Source: Phenylobacterium sp. (GTDB taxonomy: Bacteria > Pseudomonadota > Alphaproteobacteria > Caulobacterales > Caulobacteraceae). Taken from it: 64,000 bases of DNA. Positions 26,168 to 35,567 of this stretch are shown in pieces. The stretch is from the NCBI GenBank assembly GCA_020402745.1, contig JADBYZ010000007.1, positions 1-64,000 on the forward strand. Reading direction: 5' to 3'. The notes beneath the pieces are model-generated. The model had not been told where the DNA came from, ran no database searches, and saw only the letters and a list, made by a program, of their open reading frames with translations. Positions within the stretch are counted from its first letter, which is position 1, and every line of letters starts with the position of its first letter. The position numbers were made by a program, and so were the translations under genes.

Positions 26168-27663
26168 TGCGCCTCTCCGAGGATGCGGCGGACCACGCCG
26201 ACCAGCTGGTCGCGGGGGACCGTCTGCTGGCCCGGGCGCTCGGCCCGCCAGGCCGCGTTGTCGGTCACGTCCGAGGCCAGGGCGCGGCCGAGGTCGAGGT
26301 CCTTCACCGTGACGGTCCCGGCGGCGATCTCGTCTCCGCCAAGGATGACCGCCGCGGGCGAGAGACGGCGGTCGGCATACTTCATCTGCGCCTTCATTCC
26401 CGAGGCGCCGAGATAGACCTCGGCGGCGATCCCGGCGGCCCGGAGCTCGGCGGCCACGCCGAAATAGGCCTCCATGTCGTTGGGCGAGAAGGCGATGACG
26501 ACCACGGGGCCCCTCGCCTCCCGCCCAGCGTCGCGGCCGGCGGCGCGCAGGGCGGCGGCCAGACGGGAGACGCCGAAGGAGAAGCCCGTGGCGGGGGTGC
26601 GCTCGCCGGTGAAGCGGGCGATCAGGTCGTCGTAGCGACCGCCGCCGCCGACGGAGCCGAACCGCGCGGGCTGGCCCTTCTCGTCCAGGATCTCCAGCCG
26701 CAGCTCGGCCTCGAAGACCGCGCCGGTATAGTACTCCAGCCCCCGGACAACCGAAGGATCGAAGACCGCGCGGTCGGCGCCGACGCCCATGCCGGCCAGA
26801 GCCCGGTCAATGCCCGCCAGCTCTTCCAGGCCTGCGTCGCCCTCGGCCGAGCCGCCAATGACCTCGGCGATGCGCCGCAGGGTCTCAGCCCGGTCCCCGG
26901 CCCCGGCGGCGGTGAAGGCCAGGACGGACTCGCCGGCGGCGGCGGAAAGGCCCGCGCCCCGGGTGAAGGCGCCGGACTCATCCTTGCGCCCTTCGCCCAG
27001 CAGCAGGCGGACACCCTCGGGGCCCAGCCGGTCGAGCTTGTCCACGGCCCTCAGGACGGCGAGCTTCTGGCCCTCGTCGGCCACGCCAGCCCGGTCGAGG
27101 AGACCATTGAGGAGGCGGCGATTGTTGATCCGCAGGACATAGCCGCCTTCGGGCAGGCCGGCGGCGGCCAGGCCCTCGGCGGCCATGGCGATGATCTCGG
27201 CGTCCGCCTCGGGCCGGGCCGAGCCCACCGTGTCGGCGTCGCACTGGGTGAACTCGCGGAACCGGCCGGGGCCGGGCTTCTCGTTGCGCCAGACCGGACC
27301 GTAGGCGTAGCGCCGGAAGGGCTTGGTCAGCCCCTCGCGGTTCTGAGCCACGAACCGGGCGAGGGGCGCGGTGAGGTCGTAGCGCAGGGCCATCCACTGG
27401 TCGTCATCGTCCTGCAGGGCGAAGACACCCTCGTTGGGACGGTCGGCGTCGGGCAGGAACTTACCCAGGGCGTCGGCGTATTCCAGGGCGCCGGTGTCGA
27501 GGGCTTCGAAGCCGTAGCGCTCATAGACCTCGGCTACGCGGGCCAGGATCCGGCGCTCGGCGGCCAGGTCGCGGGGGCGGCGGTCCATGAAGCCGCGGGG
27601 GGCGCGGGCCTCGGGCCGGGGCGCGTCCGCAGCGGCTTCGGTGGGGGTGTCGGGGGTGGTCAT
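26164..27663 (-). CDS. hisS: Histidyl-tRNA synthetase, alphaproteobacterial type
   Basis: A 499-residue class II synthetase. Motif 2 reads V-W-R-N-E-K-P-G-P-G-R-F-R-E-F-T-Q-C-D-A-D. The HisA motif is R-G-L-E-Y-Y-T-G-A-V-F-E-A rather than the usual bacterial R-G-L-D-Y-Y, and G-G-G-G-R-Y-D-D-L is motif-3-proximal. These changes match the divergent HisRS of many alphaproteobacteria that charge a tRNA-His lacking G-1 (established for Caulobacter; inferred here). The C-terminal anticodon-binding domain spans about 400-499. It is the first gene of the operon and is preceded by a His-codon-rich leader frame. The overlap with hisZ is 4 bases. Confidence 0.95.
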   Translation of the reverse strand: MTTPDTPTEAAADAPRPEARAPRGFMDRRPRDLAAERRILARVAEVYERYGFEALDTGALEYADALGKFLPDADRPNEGVFALQDDDDQWMALRYDLTAPLARFVAQNREGLTKPFRRYAYGPVWRNEKPGPGRFREFTQCDADTVGSARPEADAEIIAMAAEGLAAAGLPEGGYVLRINNRRLLNGLLDRAGVADEGQKLAVLRAVDKLDRLGPEGVRLLLGEGRKDESGAFTRGAGLSAAAGESVLAFTAAGAGDRAETLRRIAEVIGGSAEGDAGLEELAGIDRALAGMGVGADRAVFDPSVVRGLEYYTGAVFEAELRLEILDEKGQPARFGSVGGGGRYDDLIARFTGERTPATGFSFGVSRLAAALRAAGRDAGREARGPVVVIAFSPNDMEAYFGVAAELRAAGIAAEVYLGASGMKAQMKYADRRLSPAAVILGGDEIAAGTVTVKDLDLGRALASDVTDNAAWRAERPGQQTVPRDQLVGVVRRILGEAQ

Positions 27664-27687
27664 GGTCCTATCCCTTGGGTTGGCCAG

Positions 27688-27733
27688 GGACGGAGCCGCC
27701 GGCCGGCCCCGTCCGCATTGCGCGGGGGCCGGC
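27688..27733 (-). promoter_or_regulatory. Candidate attenuator structures before hisS
   Basis: Downstream of the leader-peptide stop the transcript can form a 9-bp GC-only stem (27725-27733 with 27702-27710, loop of 14). It can instead pair GGACGG (27709-27714) with CCGTCC (27688-27693). The two overlap and exclude each other. A further UCCCU/AGGGA pairing could mask the hisS ribosome-binding region. There is no U-tract, so control may be translational or Rho-dependent rather than by an intrinsic terminator. No folding program was run. Confidence 0.45.
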
Positions 27734-27746
27734 GCCGGAGGTTCGA

Positions 27747-27824
27747 TCAGGCCGAACGCACCCGCCCGCTCCCGCTTTCGCAGGTCGGATGGTGGAGGCC
27801 GTGGTGGTGGACCTGACGGAGCAT
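27747..27824 (-). CDS. hisL: Putative histidine-operon leader peptide
   Basis: A 25-codon frame starting with ATG at 27824 and ending with TGA at 27747, between the SDR gene and hisS. Residues 6-8 are His-His-His and residues 11-12 His-His, so five of seven consecutive codons are histidine. This is the design of leader peptides that sense charged tRNA-His, and it lies 83 bases upstream of histidyl-tRNA synthetase and two his genes. Alternative RNA hairpins follow the stop codon. An AGGGA lies 8 bases before the ATG, and a Caulobacter-like promoter at 27832-27862 would give a very short or leaderless 5' end. Function is inferred. Confidence 0.65.
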   Translation of the reverse strand: MLRQVHHHGLHHPTCESGSGRVRSA

Positions 27825-27831
27825 GGGTCGG

Positions 27832-27862
27832 GTCCCTAGCCCATCGACGCCGGGCCGTCCAG
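27832..27862 (-). promoter_or_regulatory. Candidate housekeeping promoter for hisL-hisSZG
   Basis: On the minus strand a -35-like CTGGACGG is followed after 14 bases by GCTAGGGAC. This is close to the Caulobacter sigma-73 pattern TTGACGS-N10-14-GCTANAWC, with mismatches in both boxes. The -10 is so near the hisL ATG that the transcript would be almost leaderless. Confidence 0.4.
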
Positions 27863-27886
27863 TCCCGGACCCGGCGCCCGCCGGGC

Positions 27887-28747
27887 TCACGGCAGGAGAT
27901 CGAGGTCCGGGGTCCGGTAATCCATGCCGGCGAGGGCCTGGCTCCGGTCGGCGGAGTCGAAGCCCGCCATGATCCCCTGGAAACGCATCTGGACGAAGGG
28001 TCGCATGTCCGGGTGGGTGAAGATGTAGAGGTCGCCGGCCTGTAGGGCCTCCAGCACCCGGGCGCCGACCCGGGCCGGGTCGATGCCGTTCGCCACCCGG
28101 TCGTCCGGGACGATCTCGCGCACCTGGGGCCCGCCGAACTTGGCCGGGCGGTTGCGGCCCGACTGGTTGATGCGGGTGCGCACGAAGCCCGGGCAGAGGA
28201 CCTGGACCTGGATGTTCTCGGCCGCCAGCTGGGCCGCCCAGCCTTCGGTCAAGGCCACGACGGCGAACTTGGAGGCGCTGTAGGCCTCCATGCCCGGGGG
28301 CGACATGTGGCCGGCCATGGAGGCGGTGTTGATGATCGCCCCGCCCTCTCCGTGGGCGCGGATGTGGGGCAGGAAGGCCTCGAAACCGTAGATCACCCCC
28401 ATCAGGTTGACCTGGAAGGTCCAGTCCCAGTCGGCGGGCTTCATCTCGTCTGCGGTCCCGCCGGCGCCCACGCCGGCGTTGTTGCACAGGACGTGGACCT
28501 TGCCGAAGGCGGCCACCGTCTCGCGGGCGGCGGCGACGAGGGCGGCGCGGTCGGTGACGTCGCACTGGACGGCGGCCACGCGCACCTGCCGGGCCTCCAG
28601 CTCGGCCACCGCCCGGGCCAGGGCCTCGGTCTCGATGTCGGCCAGCATGACGTTCATGCCCGCGGCGCCGAAGGCTTGGGCCATGGCCAGGCCAAGGCCC
28701 GAGGCCCCGCCGGTGATGAAGGCGGTCTTTCCCGAAAGGTCCTGCAT
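27887..28747 (-). CDS. Short-chain dehydrogenase/reductase
   Basis: A 286-residue classical SDR. The cofactor loop T-G-G-A-S-G-L-G (12-19), N-N-A-G (89-92), active-site Ser143 and Y156-S-A-S-K160 are all present. Asp37 after the second strand (L-A-D-I-E) suggests NAD(H) rather than NADP(H). It follows the acyl-CoA ligase gene by 20 bases on the same strand and probably forms a two-gene lipid or aromatic catabolic operon with it. The exact alcohol or ketone substrate is unknown. Confidence 0.87.
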   Translation of the reverse strand: MQDLSGKTAFITGGASGLGLAMAQAFGAAGMNVMLADIETEALARAVAELEARQVRVAAVQCDVTDRAALVAAARETVAAFGKVHVLCNNAGVGAGGTADEMKPADWDWTFQVNLMGVIYGFEAFLPHIRAHGEGGAIINTASMAGHMSPPGMEAYSASKFAVVALTEGWAAQLAAENIQVQVLCPGFVRTRINQSGRNRPAKFGGPQVREIVPDDRVANGIDPARVGARVLEALQAGDLYIFTHPDMRPFVQMRFQGIMAGFDSADRSQALAGMDYRTPDLDLLP

Positions 28748-28767
28748 GACGGTCTTTCCTGCTGAGT

Positions 28768-30309
28768 TCAGATCTTGCGGTCGCCCTGCCAGTAGGCGTC
28801 GCGGAGGATGCGCTTATAGAGCTTGCCGGTGGGCAGGCGCGGCATTTCCTCGATGAAGTCGATGGAGCGCGGGGCCATGTAGTGGGCCAGGTGCTCGCGG
28901 GCATAGGCCATCAGCTCGGCGGCGAGGTACTCGTCGGGCGCCACGCCCGGGGCCGGCTCGATCACCGCCTTGACCGCCTCGCCCATCTCCGGGTCCGGCA
29001 CGCCGAAGACCGCTACGTCGGCGACCTTGGGATGGGTGATCAGGGCGTCCTCGATGGCCTGGGGATAGATGTTCACCCCACCCGAGATGATCATGAAGGC
29101 CTTGCGGTCGGTGAGGTAGAGATAGCCCTCCGCGTCCAGGTAGCCGACGTCGCCCAGGGCGTTCCAGTTAGGGTGCTTGGGATGCCTGGACGACCGGGTC
29201 TTCTCAGGGTCGTTGTGATACTCAAAGGTTGGGATCTCACGCTCGAAGTAGATGAGTCCCGTCTCGCCGGGAGGCAGCTCGTTCCCCTCCTCGTCGCAGA
29301 CGTGCAGGACGCCCACCGCCGCCCGGCCCACCGAGCCGGGGCGCCTGAGCCAGTCCTCGCTGTCGATGAAGGTTGAGCCGGAGCCCTCGGTCCCGGCGTA
29401 GTACTCGTAGAGGACAGGCCCCCACCATTCGATCATCTGACGCTTGACCTCAACCGGGCAGGGCGCGGCGGCGTGGATGGCGACCTTCAGGCTGGAGACG
29501 TCGAAGGCCCGGCGGGCCTCTTCCGGCAGCTTGAGCATGCGCACGAACATGGTCGGCACCCACTGGGAATGGGTGATTCGGTAGTCCTGAATGAGCTCCA
29601 GCGCCCGCTCGGCGTCGAACCGCTCCATCATCACCACGGTCCCGCCGAAGGACTGGACGGTGACCACATAGGCCAGGGGGGCGGCGTGGTAGAGGGGCGC
29701 CGGCGACAGGTAGACGGTTTCGGGGCTGAATTCGTAGCGGTTCGCCTGCTGTCGCAGGGCGAAGGCCTCGGCGGGGCTTACCTCTGGCAGGGGCCGCAAT
29801 ATGCCCTTGGGCCGGCCCGTGGTGCCCGAGCTGTAGAGCATGGAATCGCCCATCCACTCCTGGTCGAGGGGCGCAGGCGAGGCGCTGTCGCGGGCCGCCT
29901 CGTAGGACTCCCAGCCCGGGATCACGCCATCCACCATCAGGCGGATCGGGCAGGCGGGGATGAGGTCGGACAGGCCCTCGGCGGTCTCGCGCTTGGCGTG
30001 GGAGCTGATCAGGACCTTGGCCCCGCAGTCATTGACGATGTAGGCGGCCTCGTCCGGCGGCAGGTAGCGGTTGATGGTGGTGATGTAGAGGCCCGACCGG
30101 AAGCAGGCCCAGACCGCATCGAGGAAGGCGAGGTTGTTCTCCATCAGGAGGGCGACGTGGTCGCCGCGCTTCAGGCCCCTGTCACGGAACAGGTTGGCCA
30201 TCCGCAGGGAGCGCTCGTCCAGCTGGGCGAAGGTCACGACCTTGCCGGTATCGGCCGAGATCAGGGCCGGCTTTTCGGGGGTCAGGCGCGCGTGGTCAGC
30301 GAGGTGCAT
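28768..30309 (-). CDS. Acyl-CoA synthetase (AMP-forming)
   Basis: A 513-residue member of the ANL superfamily. The P-loop-like [11 protein letters not shown] spans 159-169, Y-E-Y-Y-A-G-T-E-G is the A5 motif, and the C-terminal hinge [22 protein letters not shown] is followed by the catalytic lysine region P-T-G-K-L-Y-K-R. It activates a carboxylic acid, probably a fatty, steroid or aromatic acid, to its CoA thioester. The start at 30309 matches the family; an in-frame upstream ATG at 30543 would add Arg-rich sequence and overlap pgi. Confidence 0.9.
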   Translation of the reverse strand: MHLADHARLTPEKPALISADTGKVVTFAQLDERSLRMANLFRDRGLKRGDHVALLMENNLAFLDAVWACFRSGLYITTINRYLPPDEAAYIVNDCGAKVLISSHAKRETAEGLSDLIPACPIRLMVDGVIPGWESYEAARDSASPAPLDQEWMGDSMLYSSGTTGRPKGILRPLPEVSPAEAFALRQQANRYEFSPETVYLSPAPLYHAAPLAYVVTVQSFGGTVVMMERFDAERALELIQDYRITHSQWVPTMFVRMLKLPEEARRAFDVSSLKVAIHAAAPCPVEVKRQMIEWWGPVLYEYYAGTEGSGSTFIDSEDWLRRPGSVGRAAVGVLHVCDEEGNELPPGETGLIYFEREIPTFEYHNDPEKTRSSRHPKHPNWNALGDVGYLDAEGYLYLTDRKAFMIISGGVNIYPQAIEDALITHPKVADVAVFGVPDPEMGEAVKAVIEPAPGVAPDEYLAAELMAYAREHLAHYMAPRSIDFIEEMPRLPTGKLYKRILRDAYWQGDRKI

Positions 30310-30398
30310 GGCCCTTCGGTCTCCTCCAGCGGGGGCGCTGACCGCCCCTCTGCCGCCACTGTAACGGAGGCGCCGGAGGCGTAAACCCGTCGCGGGCC

Positions 30399-31964
30399 TC
30401 ACTCGCCGCGCAGGCGGGCGATCAGGGCGGCGGTGGAGGCGTCGTGCGGCGCAAGCGCCCCGCCCTCCAGCTCTGGCAGGATGCGAGCGGCCAGGACCTT
30501 GCCCAGCTCGACCCCCCATTGGTCGAAGCTGTTGAGCCCCCACAGGACGCCCTCGACGAAGACCTTGTGTTCGAAGAGGGCTAGGAGGGCGCCGAGCGCA
30601 GGGGCGTCCAGGCGCTCCATCAGGAGGAAGCCCGAGGGCCGGTCGCCGGGGAAGGCCTTCTGGGCGGCGAGGACAGGGTCGCCACCAGCCGCCGCGAGCG
30701 CCTCGGCCTCCGTCCGTCCGGCCATCAGGGCCTCGGCCTGGGCGATGGCGTTGGCCAGCAGGGCGAGGTGGGCGGCCGGGTCGCCCTCCACGGGCTTGCG
30801 CACAGCCAGGATGTCGAGGGGAATGACGTCGGTTCCCTGGTGCAGGGCCTGGAAGAAGGCGTGCTGGCCATTGGTTCCGGGCTCGCCGAAGACGACGCCG
30901 GCGGTGGGCCGATCCACGGGCTGGCCATCACGCCCGACGCGCTTGCCGTTGGACTCCATCTCCAGCTGCTGGAGGAAGGCCGGAAGGAGGCGCAGGCGGC
31001 GGGCGTAGGGAACCACCGCCCGGGCGGGCCGTCCGAGGATGTCGCGGTTCAGGACGTGGGCCAGGGCCAGGACCACGGGCAGGCTCTCTTCCGGCGGGGC
31101 CGAGAGGAAATGGCTGTCCATCGTCGCCGCCCCCGCCAGCAGGTCGGCGAAGGTCTCGGGCCCCAGGCCGATGGCGCAGGACAGGCCCACCGCTGACCAG
31201 AGGGAGAAGCGCCCGCCCACCCACTCGGCGAAGGGGAAGATGCGGTCGGCGGCGACGCCGAAGTCGGCGGCGGCCCCTGGCGCCGCGGTGACGGCCGCCA
31301 GGCGCGTCTCCGCCCCAGGCGCCGTCGCCAGCCAGGCTCGGGCGGCGCGGGCATTGAACAGGGTCTCCTGGGTGGTGAAGGTCTTGGAGACCACGATCAC
31401 CAGGGTGCGGGCCGGGTCGAGGCCGGCCAGGGCGGCGGTGATCTCGGAGGGATCCACATTGGCCGCAAAGCGCAGCTCGATCCTGGGGACGGCGGGGGCC
31501 AGGGCCTCCCAGACCAGTCGCGGCCCGAGGTCCGACCCGCCGATGCCGATGTGCACCACCGCCCGGATCACACCCTCGTTCCGCACCGCCCCGGCGAAGT
31601 GCAGCATGCGGTCGAGCTCTGACCGCACGGACCCGGCGACCGCCTGGTCGCCGGCGCGCCAGTCCCGGGCCCCGGGATCCCGCAGGGCCATGTGCAGGAC
31701 GGCGCGGCCCTCGGAGGCGTTGACCGCCTCGCCGGCGAACAGGGCCTCCCGCGCCGCCTCGAGGCCGCAGGCGCGGACAAGGTCGAGCGCCCGGGCGAAG
31801 CTTTCGGCGGACCAGGGCTGTTTGGACAGGTCCAGGGCCAGGCCGCAGGCTTCGAAGGTCAGGCGGTGGACTCTGTCGGGCTCAGCCTCGAACAGGCGGC
31901 GGAGCGGCGGATCAGACGCCGCGGTGCGCGCCAGGGTCTCCCAGGGATCGGTCACGGCGCTCAT
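30399..31964 (-). CDS. pgi: Glucose-6-phosphate isomerase
   Basis: A 521-residue enzyme of glycolysis/gluconeogenesis. Seen are the sugar-phosphate-binding [10 protein letters not shown] segment, [11 protein letters not shown], the E-S-N-G-K signature, the [13 protein letters not shown] motif with the catalytic His/Glu, and a late [12 protein letters not shown]. It starts inside the last four bases of dsbD (ATGA overlap), so the two are translationally coupled although functionally unrelated. Confidence 0.96.
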   Translation of the reverse strand: MSAVTDPWETLARTAASDPPLRRLFEAEPDRVHRLTFEACGLALDLSKQPWSAESFARALDLVRACGLEAAREALFAGEAVNASEGRAVLHMALRDPGARDWRAGDQAVAGSVRSELDRMLHFAGAVRNEGVIRAVVHIGIGGSDLGPRLVWEALAPAVPRIELRFAANVDPSEITAALAGLDPARTLVIVVSKTFTTQETLFNARAARAWLATAPGAETRLAAVTAAPGAAADFGVAADRIFPFAEWVGGRFSLWSAVGLSCAIGLGPETFADLLAGAATMDSHFLSAPPEESLPVVLALAHVLNRDILGRPARAVVPYARRLRLLPAFLQQLEMESNGKRVGRDGQPVDRPTAGVVFGEPGTNGQHAFFQALHQGTDVIPLDILAVRKPVEGDPAAHLALLANAIAQAEALMAGRTEAEALAAAGGDPVLAAQKAFPGDRPSGFLLMERLDAPALGALLALFEHKVFVEGVLWGLNSFDQWGVELGKVLAARILPELEGGALAPHDASTAALIARLRGE

Positions 31965-34066
31965 CCCCGGGCGGCGTCCTGCACGGCGCGGGCGACGATG
32001 TCCGGGGTCAGGAGTTGGGGCAGGATGCGAGGCTCGCCGCCGCCCGCAGGATAGACGAGGTAGAGCGGCACCCCGGCGCGGCCGAAGCGCGCGAGATCCT
32101 CGGCGATCACCGCGTCGCGCCGGGTCCAGTCGGCCTTCAGGTAGACGGTTCCGCTGGCCTCGAAGGCCTCGGCGGCGATACGTGTGGAGAAGGCGACCCT
32201 CTCATTGACCTGGCAGGTGACACACCAGGCGGCGGTGTAGTTTACGAAGACCGGCCTGCCCTCCGCCTGCAGGGCGGACAGCCGCTCAGGAGAGTAGGCT
32301 TCGTAGGCCAACCCGGAGGCGTCCGCGGCGGCGGGTGACGGCCAGACGGCGGCGGCCACCGACAGTGCGGCGATGACAAGGGCGGTGATCCCCAGGATCC
32401 GGGAGGGCTGGCCAAGGATCGCCCGCTTCTGGGCCAGGCCGGCCAGCCAGCAGGCGAAGGCCAGGAGGACGCCGGCCGCCAGCAGGCGGGCCAGCAGGTC
32501 CGGGCCGGCCTGGACCGCGAGCACCCAGGCCAGCCAGGCGGCGGCTCCGTACATCGGGAAGGCCAGGACCTTGCGGAAGGTGTCCATCCAGGGGCCCGGC
32601 CGGGGCAGCCGGGTGAGGAGACCGGGCGCCAGGGCGGCCAGGGTGAAGGGGGCGGCGAATCCGAGGCCAAGGCCGGCGAACACCGCCAGGGACAGGGCCG
32701 CCGGTTGGGTCATGGCCCAGCCGAGGGCCGGCGCCATGAAGGGCGCCGTACAGGGCGCCGCCACCACCACCGCCAGGGCGCCGGTCAGGAAGGCCCCGAG
32801 ACCTCCCCCCCGGGAAGCCGCTCCCGCGCCGATCCCCTGCAGGGAGGCGCCGATCTCGAACAGGCCCGACATGTTCAGGCCCACCGCCAGCATCAGGAGG
32901 GCGAGGCCCGACACCACGGGTGGAGACTGGAGCTGGAACCCCCACCCCACGGCGGCGCCGCCGGCGCGGACGACCAGCAGGAGGGCGGCGAGCGCCAGGA
33001 AGGTGGCCATCACGCCGGCCAGGAAGGCCAGGCCCTGCTGGCGGGCGGCGCGCCGGTCATGCCCATGTCCGGCCAGGGAGGCGGCCTTCATGGCCAGGAC
33101 CGGAAACACGCAGGGCATGAGGTTCAGGATCAGGCCGCCAAGGAAGGCGAAGGCGATCGCCCCGGCCAGCCCCCCGGCGCCCCCCGCGGCCTGCCCTGCC
33201 GAAGGCGGAGGTCCGAGGCCGCCGGCGCCAGGAGGCGCCTCTCCGGCAGCCGCCTCGATCTCGTAGGCCTTGCCGTCCACCGAGAGCACGCCGGTCAGCG
33301 ACGTCGGCGCGGCGTCGGCGGGAGCGGGTTTCAGGGTCAAGGTCAGGCCGTCGGGCCCGCGATCCACCGACTGCGGTGCAGCGTGGTCGATGACCCCCGA
33401 GGCATAGGGGTAGAAGTAGGCGTCCCGGACCGTTCCGCCCGCGATGACCGCGCCTGTAGCGGCGATCCGGAGTCCGGCCGGTCCGCTGGACAGGACGGCC
33501 TGGACCTGGCCCGGGCGCGGGACCGCCGCCAGGGCCGCCTCGACCCGGGGCGCCCAGACAGGGTCCGGGGCCGGGGCGCCGGCCACCACCTTGAGATCCA
33601 GCTTGAGATCCGCGTCCTCAGGGATGCAGACGTCCGAGCAGACGAGGAAGGCGGCCTTCGCCCGAAGGGTGACCGTGTCGCCGGGCCGGGCGGAAGCCGG
33701 GGCCTGGACGGTCACCGGCAGGAGGACCTCGCCCGAATAGCCATAGTTCATGAGGGGCCCAATGGGCTTGCGCGACGGCGGAGCCCAGACGAGGTCGCCG
33801 GCCGACCAGCCGGGGGGCAGGGTCCAGATCAGCTCGGTCGGCGCGCCGGAATCCCCGGAGTTGCGCCAGTAGGTGTGCCAGCCCTTGTCGATGTCCTGGC
33901 GCAGTACCAGTTGGACCTCCTGGCCGGGCGCGACCCCCACCGTGGCGGCCGCGAGTTCGGCGGTGAGGTGACCGGTGCGCACCGGCCCGGCAAGGGACGG
34001 GGAGGCTGCAAGGCTGGCCGAAAGGGCCAGCAGGGCCACAAGGCCGGCGAGCAGTGTCCTGAGCAT
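31961..34066 (-). CDS. dsbD: Thiol:disulfide interchange protein DsbD/ScsB type
   Basis: A 701-residue inner-membrane electron carrier. The order is: signal peptide, an N-terminal periplasmic domain with Cys143 and Cys147 (C-S-D-V-C), about eight membrane segments (roughly 300-590) with a cysteine in N-L-M-P-C-V-F-P and another in A-A-P-C-T-A-P-F-M, and a C-terminal thioredoxin domain with W614-C-V-T-C618. It passes electrons from cytoplasmic thioredoxin to periplasmic substrates. The enlarged N-terminal domain resembles ScsB-like variants rather than enteric DsbD. It is first in the pair with pgi. Confidence 0.9.
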   Translation of the reverse strand: MLRTLLAGLVALLALSASLAASPSLAGPVRTGHLTAELAAATVGVAPGQEVQLVLRQDIDKGWHTYWRNSGDSGAPTELIWTLPPGWSAGDLVWAPPSRKPIGPLMNYGYSGEVLLPVTVQAPASARPGDTVTLRAKAAFLVCSDVCIPEDADLKLDLKVVAGAPAPDPVWAPRVEAALAAVPRPGQVQAVLSSGPAGLRIAATGAVIAGGTVRDAYFYPYASGVIDHAAPQSVDRGPDGLTLTLKPAPADAAPTSLTGVLSVDGKAYEIEAAAGEAPPGAGGLGPPPSAGQAAGGAGGLAGAIAFAFLGGLILNLMPCVFPVLAMKAASLAGHGHDRRAARQQGLAFLAGVMATFLALAALLLVVRAGGAAVGWGFQLQSPPVVSGLALLMLAVGLNMSGLFEIGASLQGIGAGAASRGGGLGAFLTGALAVVVAAPCTAPFMAPALGWAMTQPAALSLAVFAGLGLGFAAPFTLAALAPGLLTRLPRPGPWMDTFRKVLAFPMYGAAAWLAWVLAVQAGPDLLARLLAAGVLLAFACWLAGLAQKRAILGQPSRILGITALVIAALSVAAAVWPSPAAADASGLAYEAYSPERLSALQAEGRPVFVNYTAAWCVTCQVNERVAFSTRIAAEAFEASGTVYLKADWTRRDAVIAEDLARFGRAGVPLYLVYPAGGGEPRILPQLLTPDIVARAVQDAARG

Positions 34067-34222
34067 GTCATCCCCCGACGGTCCCGCGGACCGGGTCTGC
34101 GCCTAATATGGTCCGACGCCCCGCCATGGCAATCTGCGGCCATCGGATGGGGGGGCTCGATTTCGCGCGCGTCTGCCCCCATGATCGCTGCGTTTGCCAA
34201 ACGGTGAAAGGGAGACCCGCGC

Positions 34223-34615
34223 GTGCCGGGCAGGTTTGACGAGATCGAGATCGGCCAGGTGGCGCCACTTGGCGACTTTCGGGTGGATGGCCGAGCCCTG
34301 GAGGTCTTCATCGAGGCCTTCGCCCCCGGCTGGCCCGCCGACCGCGGAGCGCCGGACGCCATGGTCTACGCCGTCTGGAGCCGGCTGGACGCCCTGGCCA
34401 CACTCGGCTGGCCGCAGACCAAGCGCCTGGGCGTCGACGCCCTGCGCTGGGTCCGCAACCCTCCGGCGGGTGAGGTCCTGCGCGGCCGCATGACCATCAT
34501 GGGCAAGGACCCGGTGGGCGACGGCAAGGGCATCGTCATCGCCCAGCATGACCTGCTGGACGAGGCGGGCCGGCTGGTCTTTTCCTGCCTGACCCGCTCG
34601 GTGTTCTCGCGCTAG
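34223..34615 (+). CDS. Small MaoC-like hotdog-fold protein
   Basis: A 130-residue protein starting with GTG at 34223 behind a GGGAG ribosome site. The order F-D-E-I-E-I-G-Q near the start, then L-G-V-D-A-L-R-W-V-R-N-P-P-A-G-E-V-L and G-K-G-I-V-I-A-Q-H-D-L-L-D-E-A-G, resembles MaoC-type acyl dehydratases. The usual catalytic D-x-N-P-x-H stretch is not visible, so activity is doubtful; it may be a thioester-binding protein. Its stop overlaps that of sapC by 4 bases, tail to tail. Confidence 0.55.
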   Translation: MPGRFDEIEIGQVAPLGDFRVDGRALEVFIEAFAPGWPADRGAPDAMVYAVWSRLDALATLGWPQTKRLGVDALRWVRNPPAGEVLRGRMTIMGKDPVGDGKGIVIAQHDLLDEAGRLVFSCLTRSVFSR

Positions 34616-35421
34616 ACGGCCTGGCCGGCTTCCCGCGCCGCCGCCTCGGACAACTTGTAGATCTGCAGGGCCACCAGGCGATCCCAGCCGAACAGGCTGA
34701 TGATGTGGGCATAGATCTGCTGCAGGGCGCCATTGTCGCGCAGCTCCGCAAGCTTGTCATGCGGCAGGGCGTTGAGCTTCTCTTCCGAGATGCCGAAGTA
34801 CTCGGCGATCTGCTGGGGCTCGCCTGCCGTCCCATCCGGATTGATCGGCGTGTGGAAGGCGCGCTTGACCTCGAACAGGTCGAGTTCCTTCAGCATCTGG
34901 ATGAAGGCGAGGGTCTTCTGTCGCTCAACCTCGTAGTTGTTGCAGAACTCGATGCAGTTCTGGGTGTACTCGCTGGGCGAGCCATCCGGATTGAAGAAGG
35001 GCAGGTCGCCGCCCTCGACGATGAACTCCGCCGAACGGTCGATGCACAGGATCGACTGCTTTGCGGCGTCGTCATTGGCGAAGACAAAGGGATATCGGCG
35101 GATGTAGGCGGGCACGTAGATGCCCGGATCGAACAGCCCATCGTCACGCAGGAACATGTTCTGGTCGGCGTTCAGACCCATGATCGCCAGGGGAGTCTTG
35201 TCCTCGCCCACGAAGATGATTGGGAAGGTCAGGCAGGCGATGCTGAACTCGGTGACCGTCAGGGGCACGGCGTGGCCGGTCCGGGCGAAGCCGAAGGGGC
35301 CATCCAGACGGTTGACTCCCATGCCCTTGTGCAGCTCGGGCGAGAGCGGCTCAGGCTTATTGTAGAACAGGACGTTGCCGCTGATCTGGCCGCCGCGGTT
35401 AATCTGAGTAGGGGTCGCCAT
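34612..35421 (-). CDS. SapC family protein
   Basis: A 269-residue protein of the SapC family (named after Campylobacter S-layer locus proteins). Typical features are the opening segment with N-V-L-F-Y-N-K-P-E-P-L-S and then H-K-G-M-G-V, H-A-V-P-L-T-V-T-E-F with a central I-I-F-V-G-E, and R-R-Y-P-F-V-F. It has no signal peptide or membrane segment. The biochemical role of the family is not established; many alphaproteobacteria carry one or more copies, often near TonB receptors or oxygenases. It is monocistronic here as far as can be seen. Confidence 0.8.
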   Translation of the reverse strand: MATPTQINRGGQISGNVLFYNKPEPLSPELHKGMGVNRLDGPFGFARTGHAVPLTVTEFSIACLTFPIIFVGEDKTPLAIMGLNADQNMFLRDDGLFDPGIYVPAYIRRYPFVFANDDAAKQSILCIDRSAEFIVEGGDLPFFNPDGSPSEYTQNCIEFCNNYEVERQKTLAFIQMLKELDLFEVKRAFHTPINPDGTAGEPQQIAEYFGISEEKLNALPHDKLAELRDNGALQQIYAHIISLFGWDRLVALQIYKLSEAAAREAGQAV

Positions 35422-35567
35422 GGAGTGCCTTGGGTCTGGAGGGCGAAGGTCGGGAGCGCAGGGCGGACAAGACCGCCGGGGCGAGGGTCGCCGCTTCTAA
35501 CCGATTGCGGGATGGGCGGCAAATCGGAGATTTGCGAAGCTTCCCACCGGCCCTACGAAACCCGGAA

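Noticed and set aside
27747-28904. 385-codon minus-strand frame ending with the His-rich segment
   Set aside because: It runs out of frame through the SDR gene, which is clearly real. Only its last 25 codons, starting at ATG 27824, were kept as a leader peptide.
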